A stretch of 41,841 nt of DNA from Promethearchaeota archaeon (lineage in GTDB: Archaea > Asgardarchaeota > Lokiarchaeia > Sigynarchaeales > SOKP01): contig JABXKC010000034.1 of assembly GCA_013375495.1 (NCBI GenBank), positions 1-41,841 of the forward strand. The letters are read 5' to 3'. Shown piece after piece: positions 17,836-26,708 of the stretch. The notes under the pieces are model-generated. The model had not been told where the DNA came from, searched no databases, and worked only from the letters and a program-made list of their open reading frames with translations. Made by a program: the position numbers and the translations under genes. Position 1 is the stretch's first letter; the number at the start of each line of letters is the position of its first letter.

Positions 17836-19083
17836 ATGGGAAGACAAGTTTGTATCGCTAGCGCTGGATTCAGTGAACATGCTTCAAAACGATCTGATGT
17901 GAGCATGCCAGAATTAATAAGTGAAGCTATTGAAGATTGTTTGAAAAAAGTTCCAAGTGTCAGTATTAATGATATTGATGCTTTTGTTAATGGGAATATG
18001 CCTGCATTTGAAGGTGTTAATATACCAGAATTATGGATGACCGATTGGATGGGAGCACGAAACAAACCATTATTGAGAATTACAACTGGTGGAACAACAG
18101 GAGGATCAGTCGCTATTGGGGGATACTATACTGTAGCAGCAGAATTACCCGGTATTGACACAGTTTTAGCAATAGCATTTGAACAACAATCCCAGGGTGA
18201 CACTAGCACAGGTTTAGCTTCTGTAGCATATGGAGAAATATCTATTCTAAACACCTTAGGCATTACTTATGACCAGTTAACCCAACTATTATCAGCTGGG
18301 GCAGCAATAGGTGTTGCTTCTTATCAAGCGACTAACTATATGCGTAGAAGTAATATTACAGAAGTAGATCTTGCTAGAGTGGTAGTACAAAATAGGCATA
18401 ATGCTGCTAAAACTTGGTGGACTCACCTAAAAATGCCAGATCTAACTATAGAAGATGTGTTAGAAACGCCATATATTTCATATCCCTTAAGATATGGTAT
18501 GGTGTGCCCAGCTTCTGATGGGGCTTGTGCTATGTTATTTACCACTGAAGAAAAGGCTAAAGATTTATGTGATATACCAGTTTATATCAACGGAGTAGGC
18601 AGTATAGCTAATGAAACAGGAGTTCTTGGATATGATGGTAGTGGAGCTGGCCAATTAGATACTTCTGAACAATTGGGGGCAATGAAAACAGCAGAACTTG
18701 CATTTGGTCAAGCGGGTATTTCTTTTCCAAGGAAGGAAATCGACTATGCAGAAGTTTATTCTCCTTTTCCAAATCAAGAACTAATGTGGGTTGAAAGATT
18801 AGGTTTATTCGAGGAAAATACAGCTTCAGAAATGTATAAAACTGGGGTTACAGCTCTTAATGGAGAATTACCAATAAATTGTTCTGGCGGTGTTAATTCA
18901 ACTAACGCCATTGGAGCATCAGCTATGGAAAGACCCGCGGTTGCAGCACTTCAAATAATGGGTAAAGCAAGTAATCAAGTACCAAAAACAGTACATACTG
19001 CTATTGGACATGGATGGGGTGGCATTATAAATTTAATTACAATGATGGTGATGTCAGATAAGCCAACAAGGAAAATTAAGTAA
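17836..19083 (+). CDS. Thiolase-like protein C (Ltp2/SCP2-thiolase type), no catalytic Cys
   Basis: A 415-residue thiolase-fold protein, clearly related to the interrupted thiolase at the window start: it shares GNM-x-x-FEGVN, ITTGGTTGG, NRHNAAK and ELPINxSGG. Gly86 occupies the position of the acyl-accepting Cys, STNAIGAS replaces the GHPxGATG histidine motif, and GHGWGGI replaces the last Cys motif. A Tyr follows the AEVY segment where thiolases have AEVHD. The pattern suits an acyl-CoA retro-aldolase of the Ltp2 kind more than a thiolase. ATG 17836 follows GGGAGGGAATTAGAA, 2 nt after the stop of thiolase B; DUF35 follows after 20 nt. Confidence 0.88.
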   Translation: MGRQVCIASAGFSEHASKRSDVSMPELISEAIEDCLKKVPSVSINDIDAFVNGNMPAFEGVNIPELWMTDWMGARNKPLLRITTGGTTGGSVAIGGYYTVAAELPGIDTVLAIAFEQQSQGDTSTGLASVAYGEISILNTLGITYDQLTQLLSAGAAIGVASYQATNYMRRSNITEVDLARVVVQNRHNAAKTWWTHLKMPDLTIEDVLETPYISYPLRYGMVCPASDGACAMLFTTEEKAKDLCDIPVYINGVGSIANETGVLGYDGSGAGQLDTSEQLGAMKTAELAFGQAGISFPRKEIDYAEVYSPFPNQELMWVERLGLFEENTASEMYKTGVTALNGELPINCSGGVNSTNAIGASAMERPAVAALQIMGKASNQVPKTVHTAIGHGWGGIINLITMMVMSDKPTRKIK

Positions 19084-19103
19084 AATTTGGAGGTATTAAA
19101 AAA

Positions 19104-19634
19104 ATGTCAAAAAGAACACAAAGAAAATCGATGGGTTATGTTAAAAAAGATTACGTTAGAACTAGAACGATACCCGGTAGCTGGTACCTTTCCAGTTATA
19201 AGTTTAAATTCAATATTACTCACTTTAAACCCTTTCAGGACAAATTGAAAGAGAAGAAGTTGGTAGGGTTACAGTGTTCGAGTTGTAATCGTGTTTTCTT
19301 TCCACCTAGAATTATCTGCGGCAAATGTATGGTAAAGCCTAATCGATGGGTTGATTTACGGGAAACTGGGAGAGTTGCTACATATACTATAACATATTTA
19401 AAGGATCCAGAAACGGGGGAAGTCTTAGAAAGACCCATTGTATTAGTACAACAAGATGGGTCTGATACTACTTATACTGCTCAATTAAGCCCTGATATTG
19501 ATTATAAAGACACCTATATAGGAATGCCAGTTAAGGTCCATTGGGCTGAAGAACCTTCAGGGGGCTTAATGGATATTCAATTTTATGATTTAGTTGAAGA
19601 TGATTCAAAAGACTTAGAATTACGTAAAAATTAA
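19104..19634 (+). CDS. DUF35 OB-fold/zinc-ribbon protein with N-terminal extension
   Basis: At 176 residues this is the longest DUF35 protein of the window, owing to a basic N-terminal stretch of about 35 residues. The zinc ribbon is kept (CSSCNRVFFPPRIICGKC), and the OB fold follows (VATYTITYL, PIVLVQQDGSDTTY, VKVHWAE). ATG 19104 is preceded by TTGGAGG at good spacing. As the last gene of the cassette and directly behind thiolase C, it is the probable partner of that protein, as ChsH2-type proteins are of Ltp2. The operon thus carries two thiolase/DUF35 pairs in mirrored order. Confidence 0.88.
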   Translation: MSKRTQRKSMGYVKKDYVRTRTIPGSWYLSSYKFKFNITHFKPFQDKLKEKKLVGLQCSSCNRVFFPPRIICGKCMVKPNRWVDLRETGRVATYTITYLKDPETGEVLERPIVLVQQDGSDTTYTAQLSPDIDYKDTYIGMPVKVHWAEEPSGGLMDIQFYDLVEDDSKDLELRKN

Positions 19635-19636
19635 TC

Positions 19637-19645
19637 TTTTTTTTT
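19637..19645 (+). terminator. Poly-T terminator of the thiolase B/C operon
   Basis: Nine consecutive T begin 3 nt after the DUF35 stop and are followed by more T-rich sequence, as in archaeal U-tract terminators. Confidence 0.5.
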
Positions 19646-19694
19646 ATTTTTATTTCAATTCCGTTGATTACTATGTAATTGTTATTTCAGGAGT

Positions 19695-20759
19695 TTAGTT
19701 GCTCAAATAAGTTCTTAATACTTCACCAATTTTTTGAGTAGAATATATTATATCATCTTCGTTGATTCCATAATGAGTTACAAATCTTATTTTTTCCTTG
19801 TTAATATTAAAAGACTTAATACCTTCTTTGGCAAGCTCAGTTACTATTTTAAAGATACGTGTTTTATTCATAAGTTCCACAAGTACGATGTTAGTTTCTG
19901 GTTTATGTAATTTTATAGGTAAATTGTAGGATTCAATCCCCTCAGATAGTAGTTTGGCATTTTTATGATCTTCCTCGAGTCTTTTAATCCAATTTTGTTC
20001 AAGTGCAATTAAACCAAAGGAAGCTATTATTCCTGCTTGACGCATACCTCCACCAAGCATTTTTCGATATCTCCTGGCATTTGTGATAAAATCTTTTGAT
20101 CCCGCAACTATAGATCCCACTGGACATGATAGTCCTTTAGATAAACAAAACATAACACTATCAACATTTTTAGTGAATTCCGTAACAGGTACTTTTAGGC
20201 CAATTGCTGCATTGAATATTCTTGCTCCATCTAAATGTAATTTTAAATCATTCTTTTTTGAAAATTCACTCATATCCTTAATTGTTTCTGATTTGACAAT
20301 CACTCCTCCATGATAATTATGAGTGTTTTCTACAGAAAAAAGAGTTGTAGAGGGTTCATGTATATCCTCTTTATCACGAATTAATTTTTGGAGTTGATCA
20401 AATGAAGGAACGCCTTTATTCGAAGGATAAGTTCTAATCATCAATCCTCCTATACGAGCTGCACTTCCTACTTCATTTTTGTATATATGGCTTAATTCTT
20501 CCAAAAGAATCTCATCACCAGGATTAGTTTGGGAAAGAAGTGAGACTAAATTACCTTGTGTTCCAGAAGTTACATATAATGCTGCTTCTTTTCCCATAAG
20601 TTTAGCAGCTTTTTCTTCCAACTCATTTACGGTTGGATCTTCCCCTTCAACATCATCTCCAATTTTGGAATCGTCAAGTGATCTTAATGCTTCCCACATT
20701 TCTTGTGAGGGTTTAGTTACTGTATCAGAACGTAAATCTACAATTTTCAATACAATCAA
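19695..20759 (-). CDS. ltaE: Low-specificity L-threonine aldolase (PLP enzyme)
   Basis: A protein of about 350 residues of the beta-eliminating lyase/threonine aldolase family. It opens with DLRSDTVTKPS, and contains a GKEAALYVTSGTQGN segment, LHLDGARIFNA, and the PLP-lysine region CLSKGLSCPVGS. It splits L-threonine or allo-threonine into glycine and acetaldehyde in the cytoplasm. No ATG precedes the conserved start; TTG at 20759 or TTG at 20750 (giving MKIVDLRSD) is used, and the second fits homologues slightly better. It is convergent with the thiolase cassette and unrelated to it by sequence, although it could feed aldehyde to the Fe-ADH/AOR pair. Confidence 0.9.
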   Translation of the reverse strand: MIVLKIVDLRSDTVTKPSQEMWEALRSLDDSKIGDDVEGEDPTVNELEEKAAKLMGKEAALYVTSGTQGNLVSLLSQTNPGDEILLEELSHIYKNEVGSAARIGGLMIRTYPSNKGVPSFDQLQKLIRDKEDIHEPSTTLFSVENTHNYHGGVIVKSETIKDMSEFSKKNDLKLHLDGARIFNAAIGLKVPVTEFTKNVDSVMFCLSKGLSCPVGSIVAGSKDFITNARRYRKMLGGGMRQAGIIASFGLIALEQNWIKRLEEDHKNAKLLSEGIESYNLPIKLHKPETNIVLVELMNKTRIFKIVTELAKEGIKSFNINKEKIRFVTHYGINEDDIIYSTQKIGEVLRTYLSN

Positions 20760-20850
20760 GACTTTATTAATAATAAGTTAAATCTCTATAATGTATCATA
20801 AAAATAAAAGAGTATGATAAAAAGCAAACATAAATGGAGTAAATATATAA

Positions 20851-21398
20851 TTAAAATTTGTGAAAAACCTCAACAATTGACTTTCCAATTACTTCAATCT
20901 CCTCTAAAATTGCTATATTACGCTTTTTTTGTACTCTATATTTCAAAAATTTAACGTTTTCGACCCCCTATCCCATGATTGCGCTTCCAAATCGATCAAC
21001 TGCCACAGGATCATCCCCAGCAGTTATCAAATCCATTTAAATAGGTTTTCATCTTAATTCCCATCACTCTGACGTAATAATTTAATCAATTATGTGAAAT
21101 TTCATTAATTTAAAAAATGTCTCAGATAAACTGAAAGATCTTCCATCTGCAAGTATTATTTTTTAGGATTCATTTTAGCTTCTTAAATTAAATATTAGAC
21201 AATTCCTTCCAATTTATCCATTGAGGTTTGATTTCCAGTGCTAAAATGGTCTGAAGTTACCCAATTAGGGTTTATCAAGATTTTGTTTTCTGAAACAGTA
21301 ATTAAATCGTTTTATATGGCTAATTTAAGGATTCTTTTAACTGTTACTGGAGTAGTTTCCTCTGGTTCTCTTTTTGCTATATAAACCTTTTTCTTCAT
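20851..21398 (-). pseudogene. Decayed DUF362-family protein gene
   Basis: This stretch lacks a long open frame, but the minus strand holds a chain of fragments in several frames that line up in order with a DUF362 protein: a start MKKKVYIAKREPEE (ATG at 21396-21398), then ILINPNWVTSDH and STGNQTSMDKLEGIV, then LADGRSFSLSETFFKLM, then LITAGDDPVAVDRFGSAIMG, ending IGKSIVEVFHKF before a TAA at 20851-20853. The DPVAVD block and the strand/loop order are typical of DUF362. Stops and frameshifts separate the pieces. At about 550 nt it is also shorter than a normal DUF362 gene (about 300 residues), so deletions have occurred. No function remains. Confidence 0.7.
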
Positions 21399-21490
21399 AT
21401 TTTATATTAAAACAAAAAGATTGAAACACTAAATTAGTAAAAGTAATTAATTAAAAAAAAAAAATAATAAATTTTCTATAGTTAAGTAGA

Positions 21491-22231
21491 TTACAAACCC
21501 GGAATTCCAGTTCGTTTGTGAAGGATATCTAATCCCTTGGAAATAATTGCAATTGTAATTAGAAAGATAATAGCGACAACTATGTAAGTAGTTAGCGATA
21601 TAGCCGTAACTGACACGATAGATTTTGCCTGGGCAAAGAGTTCTGTGGCCCCCACTAAAGAAACAACAACAGTATATTTTGGAAGGTATGCTGCTTCATT
21701 AGACCATGCAGGGATAACACGGCGTAGAGCTTGTGGCAATACGATATGGCGAATACCTGTTATACGGGACATCCCCAGTGATTGGGCTGCCATTAATTGT
21801 CCAGTGCCAACGGACATCATGGAACCGCGGAGATACTCAGCTTGATAAGCAGCACTATTTAGGCTTAATGCAATAACACCAAATAGAACTCTATGACTCA
21901 AGAAAATGAATGTTATATCTTGATCTAAAATTCTGAATTCAGTTAAAATATACCATTGCCCAATAGGAACATTTAAGCCATAAAAAATGAAAAAGAGTTG
22001 TGCGATTAAAGGCGTACCACGAATAAATTCAATATAGCCTGCGGCAAATCGTGAAAGAATTCGACCTCCATATTGGCGAAGAAGAGCGAAAACAAGTCCT
22101 AAAAAAAAACCTATCATAAGTGCCCATCCATATAACCACATTGTTGCTAAGAAACCTGAGAATATTCGATCCCAGTATCCCAGTACAATAAAAATTTCCT
22201 CTATAGGGTTGGTTTGTCCTTGAAAAATCAC
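21491..22231 (-). CDS. Polar amino acid ABC transporter permease
   Basis: A 246-residue HisM/GlnP-type permease with about five hydrophobic segments and the EAA loop near residues 150-185 ([20 protein letters not shown]). It should form the membrane channel of a polar amino acid importer with the second permease at 23016. The start is GTG at 22231, overlapping the upstream ATPase stop in a GTGA quartet, so translation is coupled. It is the last gene of the operon. The transported amino acid cannot be told. Confidence 0.9.
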   Translation of the reverse strand: MIFQGQTNPIEEIFIVLGYWDRIFSGFLATMWLYGWALMIGFFLGLVFALLRQYGGRILSRFAAGYIEFIRGTPLIAQLFFIFYGLNVPIGQWYILTEFRILDQDITFIFLSHRVLFGVIALSLNSAAYQAEYLRGSMMSVGTGQLMAAQSLGMSRITGIRHIVLPQALRRVIPAWSNEAAYLPKYTVVVSLVGATELFAQAKSIVSVTAISLTTYIVVAIIFLITIAIISKGLDILHKRTGIPGL

Positions 22232-23019
22232 CTATTTTCCTCCTCATCTACTAATTTTAAAATTTCTTCATGTGTCCCATACAATACTTCAAGCTGTTTA
22301 AGAAATTTCTTTACACGCTCGGATTTAGGTGAAATAAAGAAATGTTGGGGTGTTCCACGTTCTATAACAACACCTTCGCCGAGAAAGATCATTTCTGATG
22401 CCACAGCTTTAGCAAATCCCATTTCATGAGTTACTACAACCATTGTAGTACCTGATTTAGCTATATCTAACATCACCTGAAGTACTTCGCCAATTAATTC
22501 AGGATCTAATGCTGAAGTAGGTTCATCAAATAATATTACATCCGGCTCCATAGCTAAAGCACGTGCAATCCCCACTCGTTGTTGTTGGCCACCAGATAAT
22601 TGTGCGGGATAATGATCTGCCCATTCTACCATTCTAACACGTTTCAGCGCCTTGAGAGCATTCATACGAGCCTCTTCTTTTGGTAACCCTTTCACTCTAC
22701 GTAGTCCAATACTTACATTATCGATTGCTTTAAGGTGGGCAAATAGATTAAAATGTTGAAAAACCATTCCAATTCTAGTGCGTATTCTATTCAGATTAAC
22801 ACCAGGTGCTGTAATATTCTCTCCACGAAGAAAGATTTCTCCTTTATCTGGGGGATTTAACAGATTAATACAACGAAGCAGTGTACTTTTGCCGGAACCA
22901 CTCGGTCCAAAAATAACTTTAACTTCTCGTTCAGCTAGCTCAAATGAAACTCCTTTAAGAACTTCTAAATCATCATATGACTTCCATATATCAGTTAAAC
23001 GTAATACAGGTTTACTTAT
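22228..23019 (-). CDS. Polar amino acid ABC transporter ATP-binding protein, apparent ATA start
   Basis: A full-length ATPase of about 263 residues: Walker [11 protein letters not shown]-loop VFQHFN, signature [15 protein letters not shown], Walker [14 protein letters not shown]-loop VVVTHE. A start at the first in-frame ATG (22767) would cut off Walker A. The open frame continues to [16 protein letters not shown], preceded by ATA at 23017-23019, placed 6 nt after a strong GGGAGGTGG site. No ATG, GTG or TTG exists in this frame between the upstream stop and the Walker A motif. A G at that base would give a classic ATGA overlap with the permease stop. Either ATA initiates, or the gene recently lost its start. 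Confidence 0.85.
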   Translation of the reverse strand: MSKPVLRLTDIWKSYDDLEVLKGVSFELAEREVKVIFGPSGSGKSTLLRCINLLNPPDKGEIFLRGENITAPGVNLNRIRTRIGMVFQHFNLFAHLKAIDNVSIGLRRVKGLPKEEARMNALKALKRVRMVEWADHYPAQLSGGQQQRVGIARALAMEPDVILFDEPTSALDPELIGEVLQVMLDIAKSGTTMVVVTHEMGFAKAVASEMIFLGEGVVIERGTPQHFFISPKSERVKKFLKQLEVLYGTHEEILKLVDEEENR

Positions 23020-23708
23020 ATCGAACCACCTCCCATTCCTAATTGCTTAAGTTTCTTTGTTTGACGTTCACCAATTATCCTTGTAATTGGATATGTTAAA
23101 AGAAAATATAGAATCGCAAGAATACCAATCGAGAGAGCCCAAAACCCTGTGAATGCATAAGAAAGATCATAAGCGGCTTTAGTTAATTCAACTATTCCAA
23201 CCGCATAAGCAAACGAGGAATCTTTAATAACAACTGCATATTCATTGGACCAACTAGGTACTGCTATACGTAAGGCTTGGGGTATCACAATGTGACGGAA
23301 AGTTTGAATTCCACTCATTCCTAAAGCACGAGCAGCTTCTGTCTGCCCAGGATTTACAGACAATATAGCTCCACGAAAAATTTGGGATTGATAGGCACCA
23401 CTTCGAAGTCCAAGTGCCAAAATTATACTAGCAAGAGGTCTTTGAAGGGGTTCTATGAACCAAAATAAATCCGACAATCCAAAAGCGAAAATATAGATAA
23501 GAACTAAGATGGGAATACCACGGAATATCTTTTCATATCCACTCGCTACCCAACCGAGTTCTATACCGCCATAAACTCGCATGAGTGCCAATATAATGCC
23601 TAATGCAAAACCAATTAATAGACCAAGAGCTGTGAGAAGTAATGTTTGGGCTAATCCTTTCTCAAGAATGTAAATAATAATATCAGTTACGGTTGGCATA
23701 TCGTTCAT
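23016..23708 (-). CDS. Polar amino acid ABC transporter permease
   Basis: A 230-residue HisM/GlnP-type permease with hydrophobic segments and the EAA loop [20 protein letters not shown]. It is homologous to the permease at 21491, so the two likely form a heterodimeric channel. ATG 23708 lies 9 nt after the stop of the binding-protein gene; its last codons contain the ribosome binding site of the ATPase gene, and its TAA stop overlaps that gene's ATA start. The order binding protein, permease, ATPase, permease is a common one for amino acid importers. Confidence 0.9.
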   Translation of the reverse strand: MNDMPTVTDIIIYILEKGLAQTLLLTALGLLIGFALGIILALMRVYGGIELGWVASGYEKIFRGIPILVLIYIFAFGLSDLFWFIEPLQRPLASIILALGLRSGAYQSQIFRGAILSVNPGQTEAARALGMSGIQTFRHIVIPQALRIAVPSWSNEYAVVIKDSSFAYAVGIVELTKAAYDLSYAFTGFWALSIGILAILYFLLTYPITRIIGERQTKKLKQLGMGGGSI

Positions 23709-23717
23709 CCTGTAAAG

Positions 23718-24536
23718 TTAACCAAACCAAGTATCAATTATAGTAATGATCGATCCATCTTGATAGCTTTCAAAAATAACCTTGTTTATCTCGTATAAAA
23801 ATTCTGGTTCTCCGTGCCTAGTCCATAACGCTAAGGGCTCTGATCCCGTGCTGAATAAAACTTCAAGGTCATACGTATTTGCCCAAGCGGTATACACAGG
23901 TTCATCCACGTATGCAAGTTGAATACCTCCACCATCTAAGGCTATCATAAGATCATTAGCATTATCATATACTATTAGTTCTACGCCAACTGTCATACCT
24001 AGACCGTCAGGTCCTAATTCCTCATACATTACGGTTCCAGTTTGAACACCTACTACATAACTCGTGACATCATTAATGCTACTAATTGTAAAACCTGAAG
24101 CATTCTTAGCGATTACAGTCTGACTTACTGTAATGTAAGTCGTAGATGGTGCAATACTTTCTGCACGTTCTGCTGTGTATGTCATGGCGGCAGCGATCAT
24201 ATCTATGGTCCCTCCCCTACAAGCTGCAATCAGAGAATCAAATGGTATATCAACCATCTCAAGAGTAACACCTATTTCATCTGCAATCATTTCTGATACA
24301 TCAATATCAAATCCTATGATCACACCTCCGGGAAAGGTTTTATTTTCGAATGGGGGGTAATCTGCACTAGTTCCAACTATAAGCTCCCCTCGCGCTATAA
24401 TTTTATCTAATAATGATGTTCGTGTCTCTGAAATGGGTGAAGGTATAAACCATCCACCAAGTATTCCCACACCTAAACCTACGACTATAGCTATAATAGC
24501 TATTTCTCTTCTTATTACTGCTGATTCACTACTCAT
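23718..24536 (-). CDS. Membrane-anchored polar amino acid ABC substrate-binding protein
   Basis: A 272-residue family-3 solute-binding protein. Residues 10-30 form an N-terminal hydrophobic segment after RRE, acting as signal anchor, as expected in archaea without a periplasm. The mature part begins LLDKIIARGELIVGTSADYPPFE and has the GFDIDVSEMIADEIG motif that defines the family. No lipobox Cys is seen, so it is probably held by the transmembrane helix. It is the first gene of the importer operon and is divergent from the ABC exporter across a 378-nt spacer. The ligand is a polar amino acid by family, not by residue evidence. Confidence 0.9.
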   Translation of the reverse strand: MSSESAVIRREIAIIAIVVGLGVGILGGWFIPSPISETRTSLLDKIIARGELIVGTSADYPPFENKTFPGGVIIGFDIDVSEMIADEIGVTLEMVDIPFDSLIAACRGGTIDMIAAAMTYTAERAESIAPSTTYITVSQTVIAKNASGFTISSINDVTSYVVGVQTGTVMYEELGPDGLGMTVGVELIVYDNANDLMIALDGGGIQLAYVDEPVYTAWANTYDLEVLFSTGSEPLALWTRHGEPEFLYEINKVIFESYQDGSIITIIDTWFG

Positions 24537-24914
24537 TAGATTTTAACCTCATATTTTATTTTAATTTTAATAAATCTTAAACTATTTTTTGGGTAAATTC
24601 TGATGGTTATCTATTTCATAAGGAGATATATAAACATTTCTATTTGTTTTTTATCTATAATCGAATTATTAAACCTATCAAAAACATTATTTTAAATTAT
24701 TAAAATAAAACTGCTAACCTTTGACGAAATTGTAATAAATTTTGTTAAGCTAAAAATCTCCATTCTCTGTTTCATTTAATTTTATGAATCGTAAGCAATA
24801 GAACGATCTAAATGTATGGATAAATTAATTACATATGAAAAATTAGAGTTTTCAATAATTTATGAGATAATAACGGATAGATTTCAGGTTTAAAAAAAAT
24901 ATTAAACGAAACTT
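24537..24914. promoter_or_regulatory. Divergent promoter region between amino acid importer and ABC exporter
   Basis: A 378-nt AT-rich spacer without a coding frame. It should hold the promoters of both the binding-protein gene (minus) and the exporter (plus). Apart from the TATA-like element listed separately, I found no clear operator repeat or structured RNA in it. Confidence 0.45.
24627..24634 (-). promoter_or_regulatory. Candidate TATA box for the amino acid importer operon
   Basis: The minus strand reads TTTATATA, an exact match to the archaeal TTTAWATA consensus, about 90 nt before the binding-protein start at 24536. This would leave a leader of roughly 65 nt. Confidence 0.35.
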
Positions 24915-26708
24915 ATGAATATAGATGTGAAAAAGTATAGGAGTTATAAAAGGTGGTTTATATACCACCTTTATAAGCAAAAATATTTAGTATTGTGTGT
25001 CATAATAGGGATAACTATCCTTACATTAACGAGAACCCTTATTCCTATTGTTATTGGAAATATCATTGATAATCTGTTCTTAACGCAGGATCAAGCTAAT
25101 TTAATGATGATGGTTTCAATAGGTCTTTCTCTTTATCTTTTTAGAAATGCTATGGATTATATAACGATGATGGCAGGTCACAATCTTGGCTTGAAAACTG
25201 AACAGAATATGAGGAAAGAATTTTTTGATACGATTCAATTAAAACCGCTGAGATACTATGATAGTGCTCGAACAGGTGATTTACAAGCTTTAGCAACTAA
25301 TGATTTACGTGTAATTAATACGATGGTCTCCCACGGTAGCTTTTATATTTACCCCTTCTTTCAAGTTGTAATGACTATGCTTTTGTTATTTGAGTTCCTT
25401 GATTTTAGATTAGCTTTAATTTCTACTCCCTTTATACTTTTATACATTTATTTTATCTTATATTATCGTAAAAAAATTTCTCCATATGCCTCTGCACGAT
25501 TGAGAAAACATTCAAATCTGGCGGTTGTTTTACAAGATAGTATTACTGGTGCTGCTGTAGTTAGGTCTTTTACAGCGGAAAAAATGGAACGAGAAAAATT
25601 CAGTAAAGCCGTATATGCTTTTAGGGATAATTGGATTGGAGAAACCAAAGTTCAATCTAAATATTATCCTATGTTAGTTCTATATATTGCAATAGGAACT
25701 ACATTTCTAGTTAGTTGTGTATTTGTTTTCCAAAATACATTAACAATTGGTGATTTAGCTGCGATAAATTTACTCTTGATAACGCTTATAGACCCTACTA
25801 ATGTGATTTTCTGGGCTACCAATGATATGATGAGTGGTTTCGCTGCTTGTTCACGTTTATATATTGCCCTTTCAAGAGAAGAGAGTGAACATAGCAATGA
25901 TACATTTAATGAATGGTCTAATAAATTCAAAGGCAAAATTGAATTTAAGAACGTAACTTTTGCATATAGAAATGGAGATGAATCAAATCCCCCCGTTCTT
26001 AAAAATTTGACTTTTACAATTGAACCATATCAAAGAGTGGCTCTTGTCGGTCCAACAGGTTGCGGAAAAACAACTCTGGTAAAGTTGCTCTTACGTCTTT
26101 ATGAACCACAGAAAGGAACAATACTTTTAGACGGAGTAGATATTCGAGATTACCCTCTTCAAATATTAAGAAGACATATAGGTTATATTGAACAAGATAT
26201 CTATTTATTTTCACGATCAATAAATGAAAACATTGCTTTTGGCAAGCAAAATGCGACCCTAAAAGATATCATTGATGTAGCAAAGCTAGCACAAGTTGAT
26301 GAATTTGTACAAGAATTTCCTAAAAAATATAATACAATTGTGGGAGAGAGAGGAACACGACTCTCTGGTGGAGAAAAGCAAAGAGTTGCAATTGCTCGAG
26401 CTTTCTTAACAAATCCAGAAATTATTATACTTGATGATTCGGTTTCTGCTGTAGATAGTGAAACAGAAGAAAAAATCGGTCGTGCTATGGAAAATATTTT
26501 GAAGAATAGAACAACACTAATAATCACTCATCGATTACACACTATTAGGACTTCTGATAAGATAATAGTACTTAAACATGGAAAAATTGTAGCAGAGGGT
26601 AATCATAATAACTTATTACAAAGCTCAGAAGATTATAGACGAATTTTTGGAAAACATTTGCTTTTACCGAAATTAACAATTAAGAAAGCCTATGAGGTAG
26701 AAAAGTAA
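24915..26708 (+). CDS. Heterodimeric ABC exporter subunit with degenerate ATPase site
   Basis: A 597-residue exporter half: a transmembrane domain of six predicted helices (about 1-320), then an ATPase domain with Walker A GPTGCGKTT (379-387), signature LSGGEKQR (483-490) and Walker B IIILDDSVSAVD. The residue after the Walker B Asp is D508 instead of the catalytic Glu, while the signature is canonical. This is the TM287/LmrC/BmrC pattern of the degenerate-site chain. It ends directly against the next gene (stop at 26706-26708, ATG at 26709), which supplies the complementary half. Such pairs export drugs, lipids or peptides; the substrate is unknown. Confidence 0.93.
   Translation: MNIDVKKYRSYKRWFIYHLYKQKYLVLCVIIGITILTLTRTLIPIVIGNIIDNLFLTQDQANLMMMVSIGLSLYLFRNAMDYITMMAGHNLGLKTEQNMRKEFFDTIQLKPLRYYDSARTGDLQALATNDLRVINTMVSHGSFYIYPFFQVVMTMLLLFEFLDFRLALISTPFILLYIYFILYYRKKISPYASARLRKHSNLAVVLQDSITGAAVVRSFTAEKMEREKFSKAVYAFRDNWIGETKVQSKYYPMLVLYIAIGTTFLVSCVFVFQNTLTIGDLAAINLLLITLIDPTNVIFWATNDMMSGFAACSRLYIALSREESEHSNDTFNEWSNKFKGKIEFKNVTFAYRNGDESNPPVLKNLTFTIEPYQRVALVGPTGCGKTTLVKLLLRLYEPQKGTILLDGVDIRDYPLQILRRHIGYIEQDIYLFSRSINENIAFGKQNATLKDIIDVAKLAQVDEFVQEFPKKYNTIVGERGTRLSGGEKQRVAIARAFLTNPEIIILDDSVSAVDSETEEKIGRAMENILKNRTTLIITHRLHTIRTSDKIIVLKHGKIVAEGNHNNLLQSSEDYRRIFGKHLLLPKLTIKKAYEVEK

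Noticed and set aside
20479..20781. Plus-strand frame opposite threonine aldolase
   Set aside because: Shadow of the aldolase gene, Ser-rich, with no family pattern.
22228..22767. Short ATPase model starting at the internal ATG 22767
   Set aside because: It would remove Walker A, which is encoded in the same open frame upstream; the longer version with an ATA start fits the family.
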